From: Micrococcales bacterium
GTDB taxonomy: Bacteria; Actinomycetota; Actinomycetes; Actinomycetales; Dermatophilaceae
DNA: 13,815 bases
Reading direction: 5' to 3'
Assembly: GCA_030452775.1 (NCBI GenBank)
Contig: JAKDLQ010000034.1
Coordinates: forward strand, 1 to 13,815
A program made the translations under genes and the position numbers. The notes below the pieces were generated by a model. The model was not told the DNA's origin, did not search any database, and saw nothing but the letters and a program-made list of their open reading frames with translations. Shown in pieces: positions 7,421 to 13,756 of this stretch. Each line of letters begins with the position of its first letter. The stretch's first letter is position 1.

Positions 7421-7559
7421 GTCCCCGCCGTGTGCGCGAGCGGCGAGCTGGACAGGGCGGCCACAGGCGCGGCGGGCCGGGGCCTCAGGTGGAAGGAATG
7501 GGACATGGCGAAGGACTTCGCCCATGCACAAGGGCAGTGCGCTGAGGAAGGTGTAGCCG

Positions 7560-7775
7560 ATGAGCGCTGATTGGACGTGGACGTGCTTCGACGCCGAAGG
7601 GACCCCGGTGATCGGGGATCCGGCGCCCGGCACCGGGTTTCCCACGCAGAGCGACGCCGAGAACTACCTGGCTGAGTCCTGGAAGCAGTTGCTCGACGCC
7701 GGGGTCGACTCGGTGACCTTGCGCGAGGGCGACACCATCGTCTACGGACCGATGAGCCTGCGCCCCATCGAGTGA
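7560..7775 (+). CDS. Small conserved hypothetical protein (71 residues)
   Basis: A short acidic protein beginning MSADWTWTCFDAEG, with a central FPTQSDAENYLAESWKQLL helix-like segment and an ending TIVYGPMSLRPIE. It has no signal peptide or membrane helix. It resembles a widespread family of small actinobacterial proteins of unknown function with the FPTQxDAExWL and YGPMSL pattern; this is from memory. The start is supported by GAGGAAGG (7544-7551), eight bases before ATG 7560. Codon use is typical for the window. The nearest neighbours are the divergent riboswitch operon and the convergent PPK2 gene, and neither suggests a role. Confidence 0.82.
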   Translation: MSADWTWTCFDAEGTPVIGDPAPGTGFPTQSDAENYLAESWKQLLDAGVDSVTLREGDTIVYGPMSLRPIE

Positions 7776-7795
7776 GCCGAGTGAGCGGACGCGGC

Positions 7796-7817
7796 TCGAA
7801 CCGCGAGCACGGTTCGA
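7796..7817. terminator. Perfect inverted repeat between convergent genes, possible bidirectional terminator
   Basis: TCGAACCG (7796-7803) and CGGTTCGA (7810-7817) form a perfect eight-pair stem around the six-base loop CGAGCA. It lies in the 69-base gap between the stop of the 71-residue gene and the stop of the PPK2 gene. There is no T-tract on either side, as is common for actinobacterial terminators. The right arm contains GGTTCGA, which recalls a tRNA T-arm, but no tRNA can be folded here. Confidence 0.45.
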
Positions 7818-7844
7818 CCCGGCTCCGGTGCGAAGGTCAGGGCG

Positions 7845-8675
7845 TCAGTGGCCCAGCGTCGAGCAGTGGTCAGGGACGTAGGTCGTGTGCTCCCGCGACG
7901 GGCGCTCATACCCTCTCGGCTTCGGACGAGCCGGCAGGTGCAGCGTCGGCGGCGGCACCTCGACATAAGGGATCGTCGAGAGCAGGTGCGCCATCATGTT
8001 GAGCCGAGCCCGCTTCTTCACATCGCTCTCGACGACGAACCAGGGCGCCTCCGGGATGTCCGTGTGCACCATCATGTCGTCCTTGGCGCGGGAGTAGTCC
8101 TCCCACCGGGTGATCGACTCCAGATCCATCGGCGAGAGCTTCCACTGGCGCAGCGGATCCTCGAGACGGGAGCGGAAGCGGCGCTGCTGCTCCTGATCGC
8201 TCACGGAGAACCAGTATTTGCGCACGAGGATCCCGTCCCCGACGAGCAACCGCTCGAAGATCGGGCATTGTTGAAGGAAGCGGTGGTACTCGGTGGGGGT
8301 GCAGAAGCCCATCACCCGCTCGACTCCCGCCCGGTTGTACCAGGAGCGGTCGAAAAGCACGATCTCCCCCGCACTCGGCAGGTGCTCGACGTAGCGCTGG
8401 AAGTACCACTGACCCTTCTCGCGCTCGGTGGGCGCCGGGAGGGCGGCGATGCCCGCTACTCGGGGGCTGAGATACTGCGTGATCCGCTTGATCGTGCCGC
8501 CTTTGCCGGCAGCGTCTCGACCCTCGAAGATCACGAGGATCCGCTGTCCCTCGGTCTTGACCCACTCCTGGAGCTTGACGAGTTCGGATTGCAGGCGGGC
8601 GAGCTCGGTTTCGTAGACTTTCGCAGGCACCTTCTGCTCTGATCGCTCGGCTCGCCCGTGCTTTCCCTTCGTCAT
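7845..8675 (-). CDS. ppk2: Polyphosphate kinase 2 (PPK2 family, class I type)
   Basis: A cytoplasmic 276-residue kinase that transfers phosphate between polyphosphate and nucleoside diphosphates; single-domain members of this length mostly make ATP or GTP from polyphosphate. Visible features are Walker A GRDAAGKGGTI (52-62), the following ITQYLSPR, the substrate-lid segment GQWYFQRYVEHLP (88-100), and Walker B/DRSWYNR (109-115) leading to AGVERVMGF. KYWFSVSDQEQQRRFRSR and PLRQWKLSPMD are also family-typical. ATG 8675 is chosen because homology starts there and TACGCT (8687-8682) stands six bases upstream with no Shine-Dalgarno, giving a leaderless start. The PPK2 class and nucleotide preference are inferred from length and similarity and cannot be proved by eye. 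No ppk1 or ppx gene is adjacent. Confidence 0.96.
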   Translation of the reverse strand: MTKGKHGRAERSEQKVPAKVYETELARLQSELVKLQEWVKTEGQRILVIFEGRDAAGKGGTIKRITQYLSPRVAGIAALPAPTEREKGQWYFQRYVEHLPSAGEIVLFDRSWYNRAGVERVMGFCTPTEYHRFLQQCPIFERLLVGDGILVRKYWFSVSDQEQQRRFRSRLEDPLRQWKLSPMDLESITRWEDYSRAKDDMMVHTDIPEAPWFVVESDVKKRARLNMMAHLLSTIPYVEVPPPTLHLPARPKPRGYERPSREHTTYVPDHCSTLGH

Positions 8676-8681
8676 GACGGC

Positions 8682-8687
8682 AGCGTA
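8682..8687 (-). promoter_or_regulatory. -10 box of a leaderless ppk2 promoter
   Basis: On the minus strand TACGCT is followed by GCCGTC and then the ATG at 8675. With six bases between box and start codon, transcription should begin at or beside the ATG. The gap to the upstream DUF3043 gene is only 26 bases, so this box would make ppk2 independent of that gene. Confidence 0.55.
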
Positions 8688-8701
8688 GCGAGGTCCCGCC
8701 G

Positions 8702-9280
8702 TCAGGTCGGCTGCGGGCCCCTGGGCCGGGTGGGCTTGGGCATCCGGGTGCGGCGCATCTGGAAGGCGCGCATGACGGCATACCACGCGTCGCCTCGCTC
8801 GGAGCCCCCGAACTTCTCCTGGATGCGCTTCTTGGTGCGATGCCACATGAGGAAGGCATCGAGGACGGCGACCGCGATGAGGCCGTAGACGAGGATGAAC
8901 ACGCCCATGAGGGCCCACGGGGTGCGGATGAAGCTGAGTAGCAGGACGAGCAGCATCACGGGGAGCATGAACTCGCCGACGTTCCACCGCGCATCGACGC
9001 TGTCGCGGATGAAGCGGCGTCGCGGCCCCTTGTCGCGGGGCGGGAGATAGCGTTCGTCACCGGAGAGCATGGCCTTGCGCTGCTTGGCCATCGCCTCGCG
9101 CCGGGCGACCTTGTCCTTGGACTTGGCCACCTTGCGGTCGGTGACGACGAGCGGGCGCTTGTTGGCGGCCTCCTGGTCGCGGCGCTTGGGCGTCGGCCGG
9201 TTCTTGGCCCCGGGCCTCGCCTCGGCGCTGCCGGATTCGTCCTTGAGCTGGTCATTGAGGGTCTTGTCGCGTCCGAACAC
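8702..9280 (-). CDS. DUF3043 family membrane protein
   Basis: A 192-residue protein with a long, highly charged cytoplasmic N-terminal half that contains PTPKRRDQEAANKRPLV, KAMLSGDERYLPPRDKGP and RRFIRDSVDARWNVGEF. Two adjacent membrane helices follow (about 110-128 and 133-152), then a basic C-terminal tail ending in MPKPTRPRGPQ. This is the pattern of DUF3043, an actinobacterial family of unknown function. GTG 9280 is chosen because the family's FGRDK-like N-terminus begins there and TAGACT (9293-9288) stands seven bases upstream with no Shine-Dalgarno. It sits between the PIMT-like gene and ppk2 on the same strand, but each has its own start signal. Confidence 0.9.
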   Translation of the reverse strand: MFGRDKTLNDQLKDESGSAEARPGAKNRPTPKRRDQEAANKRPLVVTDRKVAKSKDKVARREAMAKQRKAMLSGDERYLPPRDKGPRRRFIRDSVDARWNVGEFMLPVMLLVLLLSFIRTPWALMGVFILVYGLIAVAVLDAFLMWHRTKKRIQEKFGGSERGDAWYAVMRAFQMRRTRMPKPTRPRGPQPT

Positions 9281-9287
9281 GTGCCCC

Positions 9288-9293
9288 AGTCTA
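9288..9293 (-). promoter_or_regulatory. -10 box of a leaderless DUF3043-gene promoter
   Basis: TAGACT on the minus strand is followed by GGGGCAC and the GTG at 9280. The seven-base spacing matches a leaderless transcript, and no ribosome-binding site is present. It lies in the 58-base gap after the PIMT-like gene. Confidence 0.55.
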
Positions 9294-9338
9294 GATGCAC
9301 CGCCAGCCTCGCCCTGCCGAAGGCCCGGACGACGTCGG

Positions 9339-9896
9339 TCAACGCAGTGGGACGAAGCGGTAGTAGCCGTGTCGGCTCGTCGTGAGCGCACCGTCCTCCT
9401 TGACGACAAGGGTCATCGATCCGGCGACCGGCACCACGAGCCGACCGGGGTCAGCGAGCTGGTCGACGAGCTGCTGGGGGAGCCGGTGCGCCTCGGCCGA
9501 GACAAGGATCCGGTCCCACGGAGCGTCGTCGGGGGCGCCGAGGACGTCCGGGTCAGCCGCTCGAATCCGCGCCCCGGAGCCGCTTGCGGCAAGGTTCGCC
9601 GAGCCCCACTCGACCAGCTCCGGCTCGAGCTCGACCCCGAGCACGTGGCCAGTCGGGCCGACGAGGTGGGCGAGCAGCGCCGTGGTCCATCCGGAGCCGG
9701 CACCGACGTCGAGCGCGCGCTGGCCGGGCCGCACATCCAGCAGGCGCAGCATCGCGGCAACGGTGCGCGGCTGCGAGTTGGTCTGACCCCGGCCGATAGG
9801 GATCGGCCCGTCGTGCCCAGCACGCCACTGGGACCCGCGGGGGAGGAAACCCTTCCGCGGGACAGCATCGAAGGCCGCGCGCACCGCGTCGTCCAT
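9339..9896 (-). CDS. Protein-L-isoaspartate O-methyltransferase family protein
   Basis: A 185-residue class I SAM-dependent methyltransferase. Members methylate L-isoaspartyl residues in damaged proteins to start repair. The pre-motif GPIPIGRGQTNSQPRTVAAM (30-49) is characteristic of PIMT. Motif I is LDVGAGSGWTTALLA (62-76), followed by an acidic VLGVELEPELVEWG and the post-motif DRILVSAEAHRLPQQLVDQL. At 185 residues it is slightly shorter than most PIMTs (about 205-220), lacking some N-terminal helix. ATG 9896 is chosen because homology (DDAVRAAFDAVPRKGFLP) begins there. No Shine-Dalgarno is visible; TTGACT, six bases upstream, may be a poor -10 box. True repair activity versus another PIMT-like methylation cannot be settled by eye. 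Confidence 0.86.
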   Translation of the reverse strand: MDDAVRAAFDAVPRKGFLPRGSQWRAGHDGPIPIGRGQTNSQPRTVAAMLRLLDVRPGQRALDVGAGSGWTTALLAHLVGPTGHVLGVELEPELVEWGSANLAASGSGARIRAADPDVLGAPDDAPWDRILVSAEAHRLPQQLVDQLADPGRLVVPVAGSMTLVVKEDGALTTSRHGYYRFVPLR

Positions 9897-9968
9897 GGGT
9901 CGAGTCAACCATGCGAGGCGCCACTTCACCCCGGGTCGGGTGCTACCGGACATCGAGGGCGCTCGCTG

Positions 9969-10826
9969 TCACCGTGCCGTTGCCGTTACTCGCGACCCTG
10001 GGCCGTCCTCGGGGGTGCGCCTGCGGGCGAGGAGGTGCAGCAGGTTGCCCATTCCCCGATACGGATCCGTCCGACCCAGACGCTCCTCGACATCGAGCAT
10101 GGCCGCGAGCTCGTCCGCTCCGGGCACCGGCTCGTCGAGCGGCACGGCGTCGGTGGAGACGCGGATGCCGTACCACGCCTCGATATCGAGGCCGGCCCTG
10201 CCGCAGTCGATGCTCAGCGACGTCAGGGTATCCGCGCGGGCGTCGACGCCGATCTCGTTGCGGTATCGAGGATCCCGGCGCTCGCGTCGCGCCGCTTCGG
10301 TCTCGTCGAGCATCGCGGCCGCCGTTGCCCAGTCGTGACGGCATGCGGGCCGCCAGGCCAGCGCGTCGGCGTTGCGCCCGACCAGCGACACCAGCCCGCC
10401 CGGCGCCGCCCGGCCGGCCAAGGTGGCGATCGCCGAGGTCGAGTCGGGCAGGTACATGAGCACCCCGTGGCACAGCACGATGTCGTATGCCGCCGGGCGC
10501 GTCACGTGCATCAGGCCGGCCAGGTCGGTGGCGAGCAAGTCGACGCGGGAGCGCACGTCCGGGGGGAGGAGCCCGGCGGCATACTCGAACGCCTCGCGCA
10601 TCCGGGGTTCCGGCTCGGCGGCGGTCACGATGTGCCCCAGGGCGGCGAGTCGCAGCGACTGGGTGCCCTGTCCGGCACCCACGTCAAGGACGTGCAGCGG
10701 GCGGTCCACGGGCAGGTGGGCCATGATCTGGCGGGTCACCATCTCTTGGCGCACGACGTTGCGCAGGTTGCCGAATCGGGCGAGCCACGGCTCGATCCCC
10801 TCGGCGAAGGTGTTGTCGCCCCGCAT
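9969..10826 (-). CDS. SAM-dependent methyltransferase, CmoM/SmtA-like
   Basis: A 285-residue class I methyltransferase. Motif I is VLDVGAGQGTQSLRLA (46-61), followed by ITAAEPEPRMREAFEYA-like and DIVLCHGVLMYLPD segments. Several features follow E. coli CmoM (SmtA): the N-terminal WLARFGNLRNVVRQEM, a GRNADALAWRPA segment matching CmoM's YNAHGLLMHNM, then YGIRVSTDAVPL and LLDVEERL-like plus DPYRGMGNLLHLLARR at the end. CmoM methylates cmo5U34 in tRNA. Whether this organism makes cmo5U is unknown, so the substrate stays open. ATG 10826 is supported by TAGGTT seven bases upstream; the frame is open further, but that overlaps the divergent peptidase gene. It ends 72 bases before the PIMT-like gene. 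Confidence 0.86.
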   Translation of the reverse strand: MRGDNTFAEGIEPWLARFGNLRNVVRQEMVTRQIMAHLPVDRPLHVLDVGAGQGTQSLRLAALGHIVTAAEPEPRMREAFEYAAGLLPPDVRSRVDLLATDLAGLMHVTRPAAYDIVLCHGVLMYLPDSTSAIATLAGRAAPGGLVSLVGRNADALAWRPACRHDWATAAAMLDETEAARRERRDPRYRNEIGVDARADTLTSLSIDCGRAGLDIEAWYGIRVSTDAVPLDEPVPGADELAAMLDVEERLGRTDPYRGMGNLLHLLARRRTPEDGPGSRVTATAR

Positions 10827-10833
10827 GAGTGGA

Positions 10834-10839
10834 AACCTA
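10834..10839 (-). promoter_or_regulatory. -10 box of a leaderless promoter for the CmoM-like gene
   Basis: TAGGTT on the minus strand is followed by TCCACTC and the ATG at 10826. It is identical to the gcvT box and has the same seven-base spacing. It lies in one arm of an inverted repeat shared with the divergent peptidase promoter. Confidence 0.6.
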
Positions 10840-10869
10840 CCGACGCCGCGGGGGAGTCGCATCGGTAGG
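10836..10869. repeat. Inverted repeat holding two divergent -10 boxes
   Basis: CCTACCGA (10836-10843) and TCGGTAGG (10862-10869) are perfect eight-base inverted copies with an 18-base spacer. Each arm contains most of a TAGGYT -10 box, one for each strand. The symmetry may simply reflect two similar promoters, or it may be a binding site that controls both genes together. Confidence 0.6.
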
Positions 10870-10871
10870 CT
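10866..10871 (+). promoter_or_regulatory. -10 box of a leaderless promoter for the M20 peptidase gene
   Basis: TAGGCT is followed by CGGGCTC and the GTG at 10879, with no Shine-Dalgarno sequence. Seven-base spacing again predicts a leaderless mRNA. The divergent -10 box for the CmoM-like gene is 26 bases away, so the two RNA polymerase footprints must overlap. Confidence 0.6.
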
Positions 10872-10878
10872 CGGGCTC

Positions 10879-12243
10879 GTGACCGACAACGTGCTTGCCC
10901 CAGACCAGATCCAGGCCATCCGCGACCGCGTGGCGGACCTCATGCCGCAGGTGCGCGCCGATCTCGAGTCGCTCGTGCGGATCCCCAGCGTGTCCGCGAG
11001 CAGTTTCGATCAGAGTCAGGTCGCCCGCAGTGCCGAGGCCGTGGCCGCGCTACTGCGCGCCGAGGGCCTCGACACCGAGGTCATCGTCGAGGGTGGCCGG
11101 CCGGCCGTCATCGGCCACCTCGACGGCCCCCAAGGCGCGCCGACGGTGACGCTCTATGCCCACCACGACGTGCAGCCGCCCGGTGACGAGGCGGACTGGG
11201 ACAGTGCGCCCTTCGAGCCGGAGGAGCGCGACGGGCGGCTCTACGCTCGCGGCGCCGCCGATGACAAGGCCGGGGTCATGGCGCACATCGCGGCGCTGCG
11301 GGCCCATCGGGGGGCCCTGCCGGTCGGGGTCACGGTCTTCGTCGAGGGGGAGGAGGAGTCGGGTTCACCATCGCTCGGGACGATCCTTGCCAAGCACGGT
11401 GACCGGCTCGCCGCCGACGCCATCGTCATCGCCGACTCCACCAACTGGGCGATCGGGAGCCCGGCTCTGACCACGACCCTGCGTGGCGGCGTGCGTGTCA
11501 TCGTCCGGGTCCGGACCCTGAGCCACTCGATCCATTCGGGGATGTACGGCGGCGCCGCCCCCGACGCGGTCACGGCGCTCGTGCGGCTGCTCGCGTCGCT
11601 GCACGACGACGAGGGCAACGTCGCGGTCGCTGGGCTCGACGCGGGCGAGGCGGCCGATCTGGACTACGACGAGGCGCGCTTCCGGGCGGAGTCCGGCCTG
11701 CTCGACGGCGTCAGCATGATCGGCTCCGGCTCGATCCTCTCGCGGCTGTGGACCAAGCCGTCGATCACGACGATCGGGATCGATGCGACCTCGGTGGACA
11801 AGGCTTCCAACACCCTCGCGGCCAAGGCTGCGGCGAAGGTCTCGATGCGGATCGCGCCGACCCAGGACCCGGCCGCCGCCTACGAAGCGCTCCGGGCCCA
11901 CCTCGAGAGCCACGCCCCGTGGGGCGCCCAGGTGGAGGTCACCCTCGAGGAGAGCGGGTCGGGCTTCGCGGCGGATGCGCAAGGTCCGGTCTACGACGAG
12001 GCTCGGGCATCCTTCAAGGACGCGTGGGGGGTCGACCCGGTCGACATGGGCGTCGGCGGGTCGATCCCGTTCATCTCCGACTTCGCGGCGCGCTTCCCGG
12101 ACGCGTCGATCATCGTCACGGGCGTCGAGGATCCCGACACCCGGGCACACGGTGCCAACGAGTCGCTGCACCTCGGCGAGTTCACCCACGTGTGTGAGGC
12201 CGAGGCGATCTTCCTCGCCCGGATGGGTGCGCTGCGCCACTGA
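10879..12243 (+). CDS. M20-family zinc metallopeptidase (dipeptidase / carboxypeptidase type)
   Basis: A 454-residue di-zinc hydrolase, probably a cytosolic dipeptidase or an amidohydrolase of the carnosinase/CPG2-like group. The M20 motifs are complete: H95 and D97 in YAHHDVQP, the bridging D128 in RGAADDKAG, the catalytic E159 and ligand E160 in EGEEESGS, and the final metal-binding H424 in RAHGANE. The dimerisation domain (about 190-310) includes SHSIHSGMYGG. GTG 10879 is chosen because homology begins shortly after it and TAGGCT stands seven bases upstream; the frame is open further upstream but that region belongs to the divergent methyltransferase. Substrate specificity cannot be read from sequence. 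The stop codon lies inside a 17-base tandem repeat. Confidence 0.95.
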   Translation: MTDNVLAPDQIQAIRDRVADLMPQVRADLESLVRIPSVSASSFDQSQVARSAEAVAALLRAEGLDTEVIVEGGRPAVIGHLDGPQGAPTVTLYAHHDVQPPGDEADWDSAPFEPEERDGRLYARGAADDKAGVMAHIAALRAHRGALPVGVTVFVEGEEESGSPSLGTILAKHGDRLAADAIVIADSTNWAIGSPALTTTLRGGVRVIVRVRTLSHSIHSGMYGGAAPDAVTALVRLLASLHDDEGNVAVAGLDAGEAADLDYDEARFRAESGLLDGVSMIGSGSILSRLWTKPSITTIGIDATSVDKASNTLAAKAAAKVSMRIAPTQDPAAAYEALRAHLESHAPWGAQVEVTLEESGSGFAADAQGPVYDEARASFKDAWGVDPVDMGVGGSIPFISDFAARFPDASIIVTGVEDPDTRAHGANESLHLGEFTHVCEAEAIFLARMGALRH

Positions 12244-12267
12244 TCACCGTGCGCCACTGATCACCGT
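12234..12267 (+). repeat. Tandem 17-base direct repeat spanning the peptidase stop codon
   Basis: GCGCCACTGATCACCGT occurs twice without a gap, at 12234-12250 and 12251-12267. The first copy encodes the last residues and the TGA stop of the M20 peptidase; the second lies downstream. Looser relatives follow at 12356-12372 (GCACCACTGATCATGTG) and 12372-12388 (GTGCCGCTGATCGTCCG), all with a central CTGATC. It looks like a local slippage duplication. Confidence 0.85.
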
Positions 12268-12458
12268 GGAAGGCGCTCACCACGATGGCCATCTGCACGC
12301 TCGACTCTCATGCCTGCGTCGGTCGCGGTCGGACTCCTTCGGCCCCCCTGGGTGAGCACCACTGATCATGTGTGCCGCTGATCGTCCGCATGCAGCCAGC
12401 CCGGCCAGCGTGGTGCCCCTCGTGCTCGGGTCTCCTCCGTGAGGAAGGGTCCGGGACT
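12244..12458. other. Intergenic region between convergent peptidase and GT87 genes
   Basis: This 215-base region holds the second copy and degenerate relatives of the CTGATC repeat. It also has a distant inverted pair GCTCACC (12275-12281) / GGTGAGC (12351-12357), and a small TCCTC-CGT-GAGGA hairpin near 12432-12444, just past the GT87 stop. No strong terminator or gene was recognised. Confidence 0.4.
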
Positions 12459-13613
12459 TCACGCAGTCGCGTTCCCGGTGCCCGGGGGCACGGCGAGGCT
12501 GGGAGACGCCTCGGCGGCATACGAACTGGCGAGATGTGACGTGCGACTCGGCCGGAGTCCGAGCGTCACCAGCGCGAGGATGCCCGCGAGCGCCATCGAG
12601 TTGGCCGCGGCCGCGCCGAGCGCGCCCGCGCCGAGCGCGCCCGGCAGTACCCCGCCGAGGTACCAGTGCGGGGCCAGCAGGGCCACGGTCGCCACGACAA
12701 CGGCGGAGACGAAACGACGTTCTCGCAGCAGCAGGGCGGCGACCGCCGGGAGCATCAGCCAGTGGTGCGACCACGAGATCGGTGAGACGAGCAGTCCGAT
12801 GAGGCCGCACGTGAGGACCGACTCGATGGCCGGGCGATCGCGGCGCAGGGCGAGTGCGCGCATCCCCAGCGCGAGGACGACGAGGGAGGCGAGGGCCCAG
12901 ACGACCGCCGCATGGTTGGGGACCAGGCGCTCGGCCACCCCTCGAAGGCTCTGGTTGTCGGCGAAGCCGAGTCCACCGACACGCCCCGGATCGGCGACGA
13001 GGTCGCCCCAGAAGCGCCGCGACGCCGCAGGGAGGACCGCCGCCCCAGCTACGACCGTTGCGGCAAGGCCCGCCAGCATCCGCACGAGCATCGCCCAGTC
13101 ACGGCGGAAAATGGGATGCAGGACGAAGACCAGCGGCGTGAGTTTGATCCCGGCGGCGAGACCCGTGAGCCACCCGCGCCAGCGCGTCGGGACGATCAGG
13201 AGGTCGACGACGACGAGGCCGACGACGAGGCCGTTGACCTGTCCCAGGTGCAGGCTGCGCAGGACCGGCTCACTTGCTATCCCGCCTGCCACGAGCAGGA
13301 GAGCGACCGGGCCTGACGCCGTGCCCCAGCTCGCGACGGTCGCGAAGGATGTGCTCACCACGGTGAGGAGGGCCAGCATCGCAAGCGCGATCGGCTGGGC
13401 CAACGACATGAGGGCGCCGAGGATTGCTGCGAACGGCGGATACGTGAAGGGCAGCTCCGCTCGGGCCGCGTAGGGGTCCCGTCCATCGAGCAGACGAGCA
13501 CCAGCCCGGACGTAGACCTCGAAGTCGATGTGGTTGCCCCGTATGGCAACCCAACCGGCCAACGCGCCGGCCACGAGGCAGGCCACGCCCCCCACCGCCT
13601 GGGAGCGGGACAC
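12459..13613 (-). CDS. GT87-family membrane glycosyltransferase (DUF2029), probable polyprenyl-phosphate mannose user
   Basis: A 384-residue, Leu/Ala/Val-rich polytopic protein with about ten membrane helices. It fits the GT-C fold of family GT87, which includes mycobacterial alpha-1,2-mannosyltransferases such as PimE and acts outside the cell on lipid-linked donors. Conserved features are the first-loop HIDFEVYVRAGARLLDGRD with the likely catalytic Asp30, FTYPPFAA, KLTPLVFVLHPI, LGFADNQSLRG and SPISWSHHW. The C-terminal 35 residues are polar. GTG 13613 gives a natural first membrane helix straight away; it has no Shine-Dalgarno and starts eight bases after the stop of a possible 40-codon ORF. 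The true acceptor (phosphatidylinositol mannoside, lipomannan, arabinan or protein) cannot be inferred from neighbours. Confidence 0.88.
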   Translation of the reverse strand: MSRSQAVGGVACLVAGALAGWVAIRGNHIDFEVYVRAGARLLDGRDPYAARAELPFTYPPFAAILGALMSLAQPIALAMLALLTVVSTSFATVASWGTASGPVALLLVAGGIASEPVLRSLHLGQVNGLVVGLVVVDLLIVPTRWRGWLTGLAAGIKLTPLVFVLHPIFRRDWAMLVRMLAGLAATVVAGAAVLPAASRRFWGDLVADPGRVGGLGFADNQSLRGVAERLVPNHAAVVWALASLVVLALGMRALALRRDRPAIESVLTCGLIGLLVSPISWSHHWLMLPAVAALLLRERRFVSAVVVATVALLAPHWYLGGVLPGALGAGALGAAAANSMALAGILALVTLGLRPSRTSHLASSYAAEASPSLAVPPGTGNATA

Positions 13614-13621
13614 GCTGGGAG

Positions 13622-13744
13622 TCAGCTCTGCTGGTCCGGCAGCTCACCCGGACATTCGACGCCGCGCTCGGTGTGCAGGTCTGTGCCCTGCACCAGCACG
13701 AGGAGAGGGAGCGGAGCGGGCGCGGAGGCGATGTCCGTCGTCAT
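13622..13744 (-). CDS. Possible small leaderless ORF (40 residues) ahead of the GT87 gene
   Basis: From ATG 13744 the frame encodes a 40-residue peptide beginning MTTDIASAPAPLPLLVLVQ and ending in GELPDQQS. It has one short hydrophobic stretch (LPLLVLV) and a single Cys near position 31. TACGAT (13756-13751) lies exactly six bases before the ATG, the leaderless arrangement seen at five other genes. Codon third positions are about 85% G/C by my count. Its stop is eight bases before the GT87 GTG, so translational coupling or leader control is plausible. I do not recognise the peptide. The frame is open to the window edge, so it could be the end of a longer gene. Confidence 0.42.
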   Translation of the reverse strand: MTTDIASAPAPLPLLVLVQGTDLHTERGVECPGELPDQQS

Positions 13745-13750
13745 GGCCGA

Positions 13751-13756
13751 ATCGTA
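13751..13756 (-). promoter_or_regulatory. -10 box before the small ORF and GT87 gene
   Basis: TACGAT on the minus strand, preceded by GGCA and followed by TCGGCC and ATG 13744, is the best -10 candidate upstream of the GT87 gene. It would put the transcription start at or beside ATG 13744. The -35 region is not consensus. Confidence 0.5.

Noticed and set aside
7796..7830. GGTTCGA within an inverted repeat, looking like a tRNA T-arm or attB remnant
   Set aside because: No acceptor, D or anticodon arms can be found on either side. The sequence is explained by a simple eight-pair hairpin between convergent genes, and there is no integrase or mobile gene nearby.
9069..10868. Plus-strand open frame of 599 codons opposite three minus-strand genes
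   Set aside because: It runs antisense across the PIMT-like, CmoM-like and part of the DUF3043 genes, has low-complexity composition and no start signal. The minus-strand genes explain the region.
12459..13613. Whether the GT87 gene and the 40-codon ORF are one frameshifted gene
   Set aside because: The GT87 protein from GTG 13613 already has a complete first membrane helix and first-loop catalytic Asp region, and the small ORF does not resemble a missing N-terminus.
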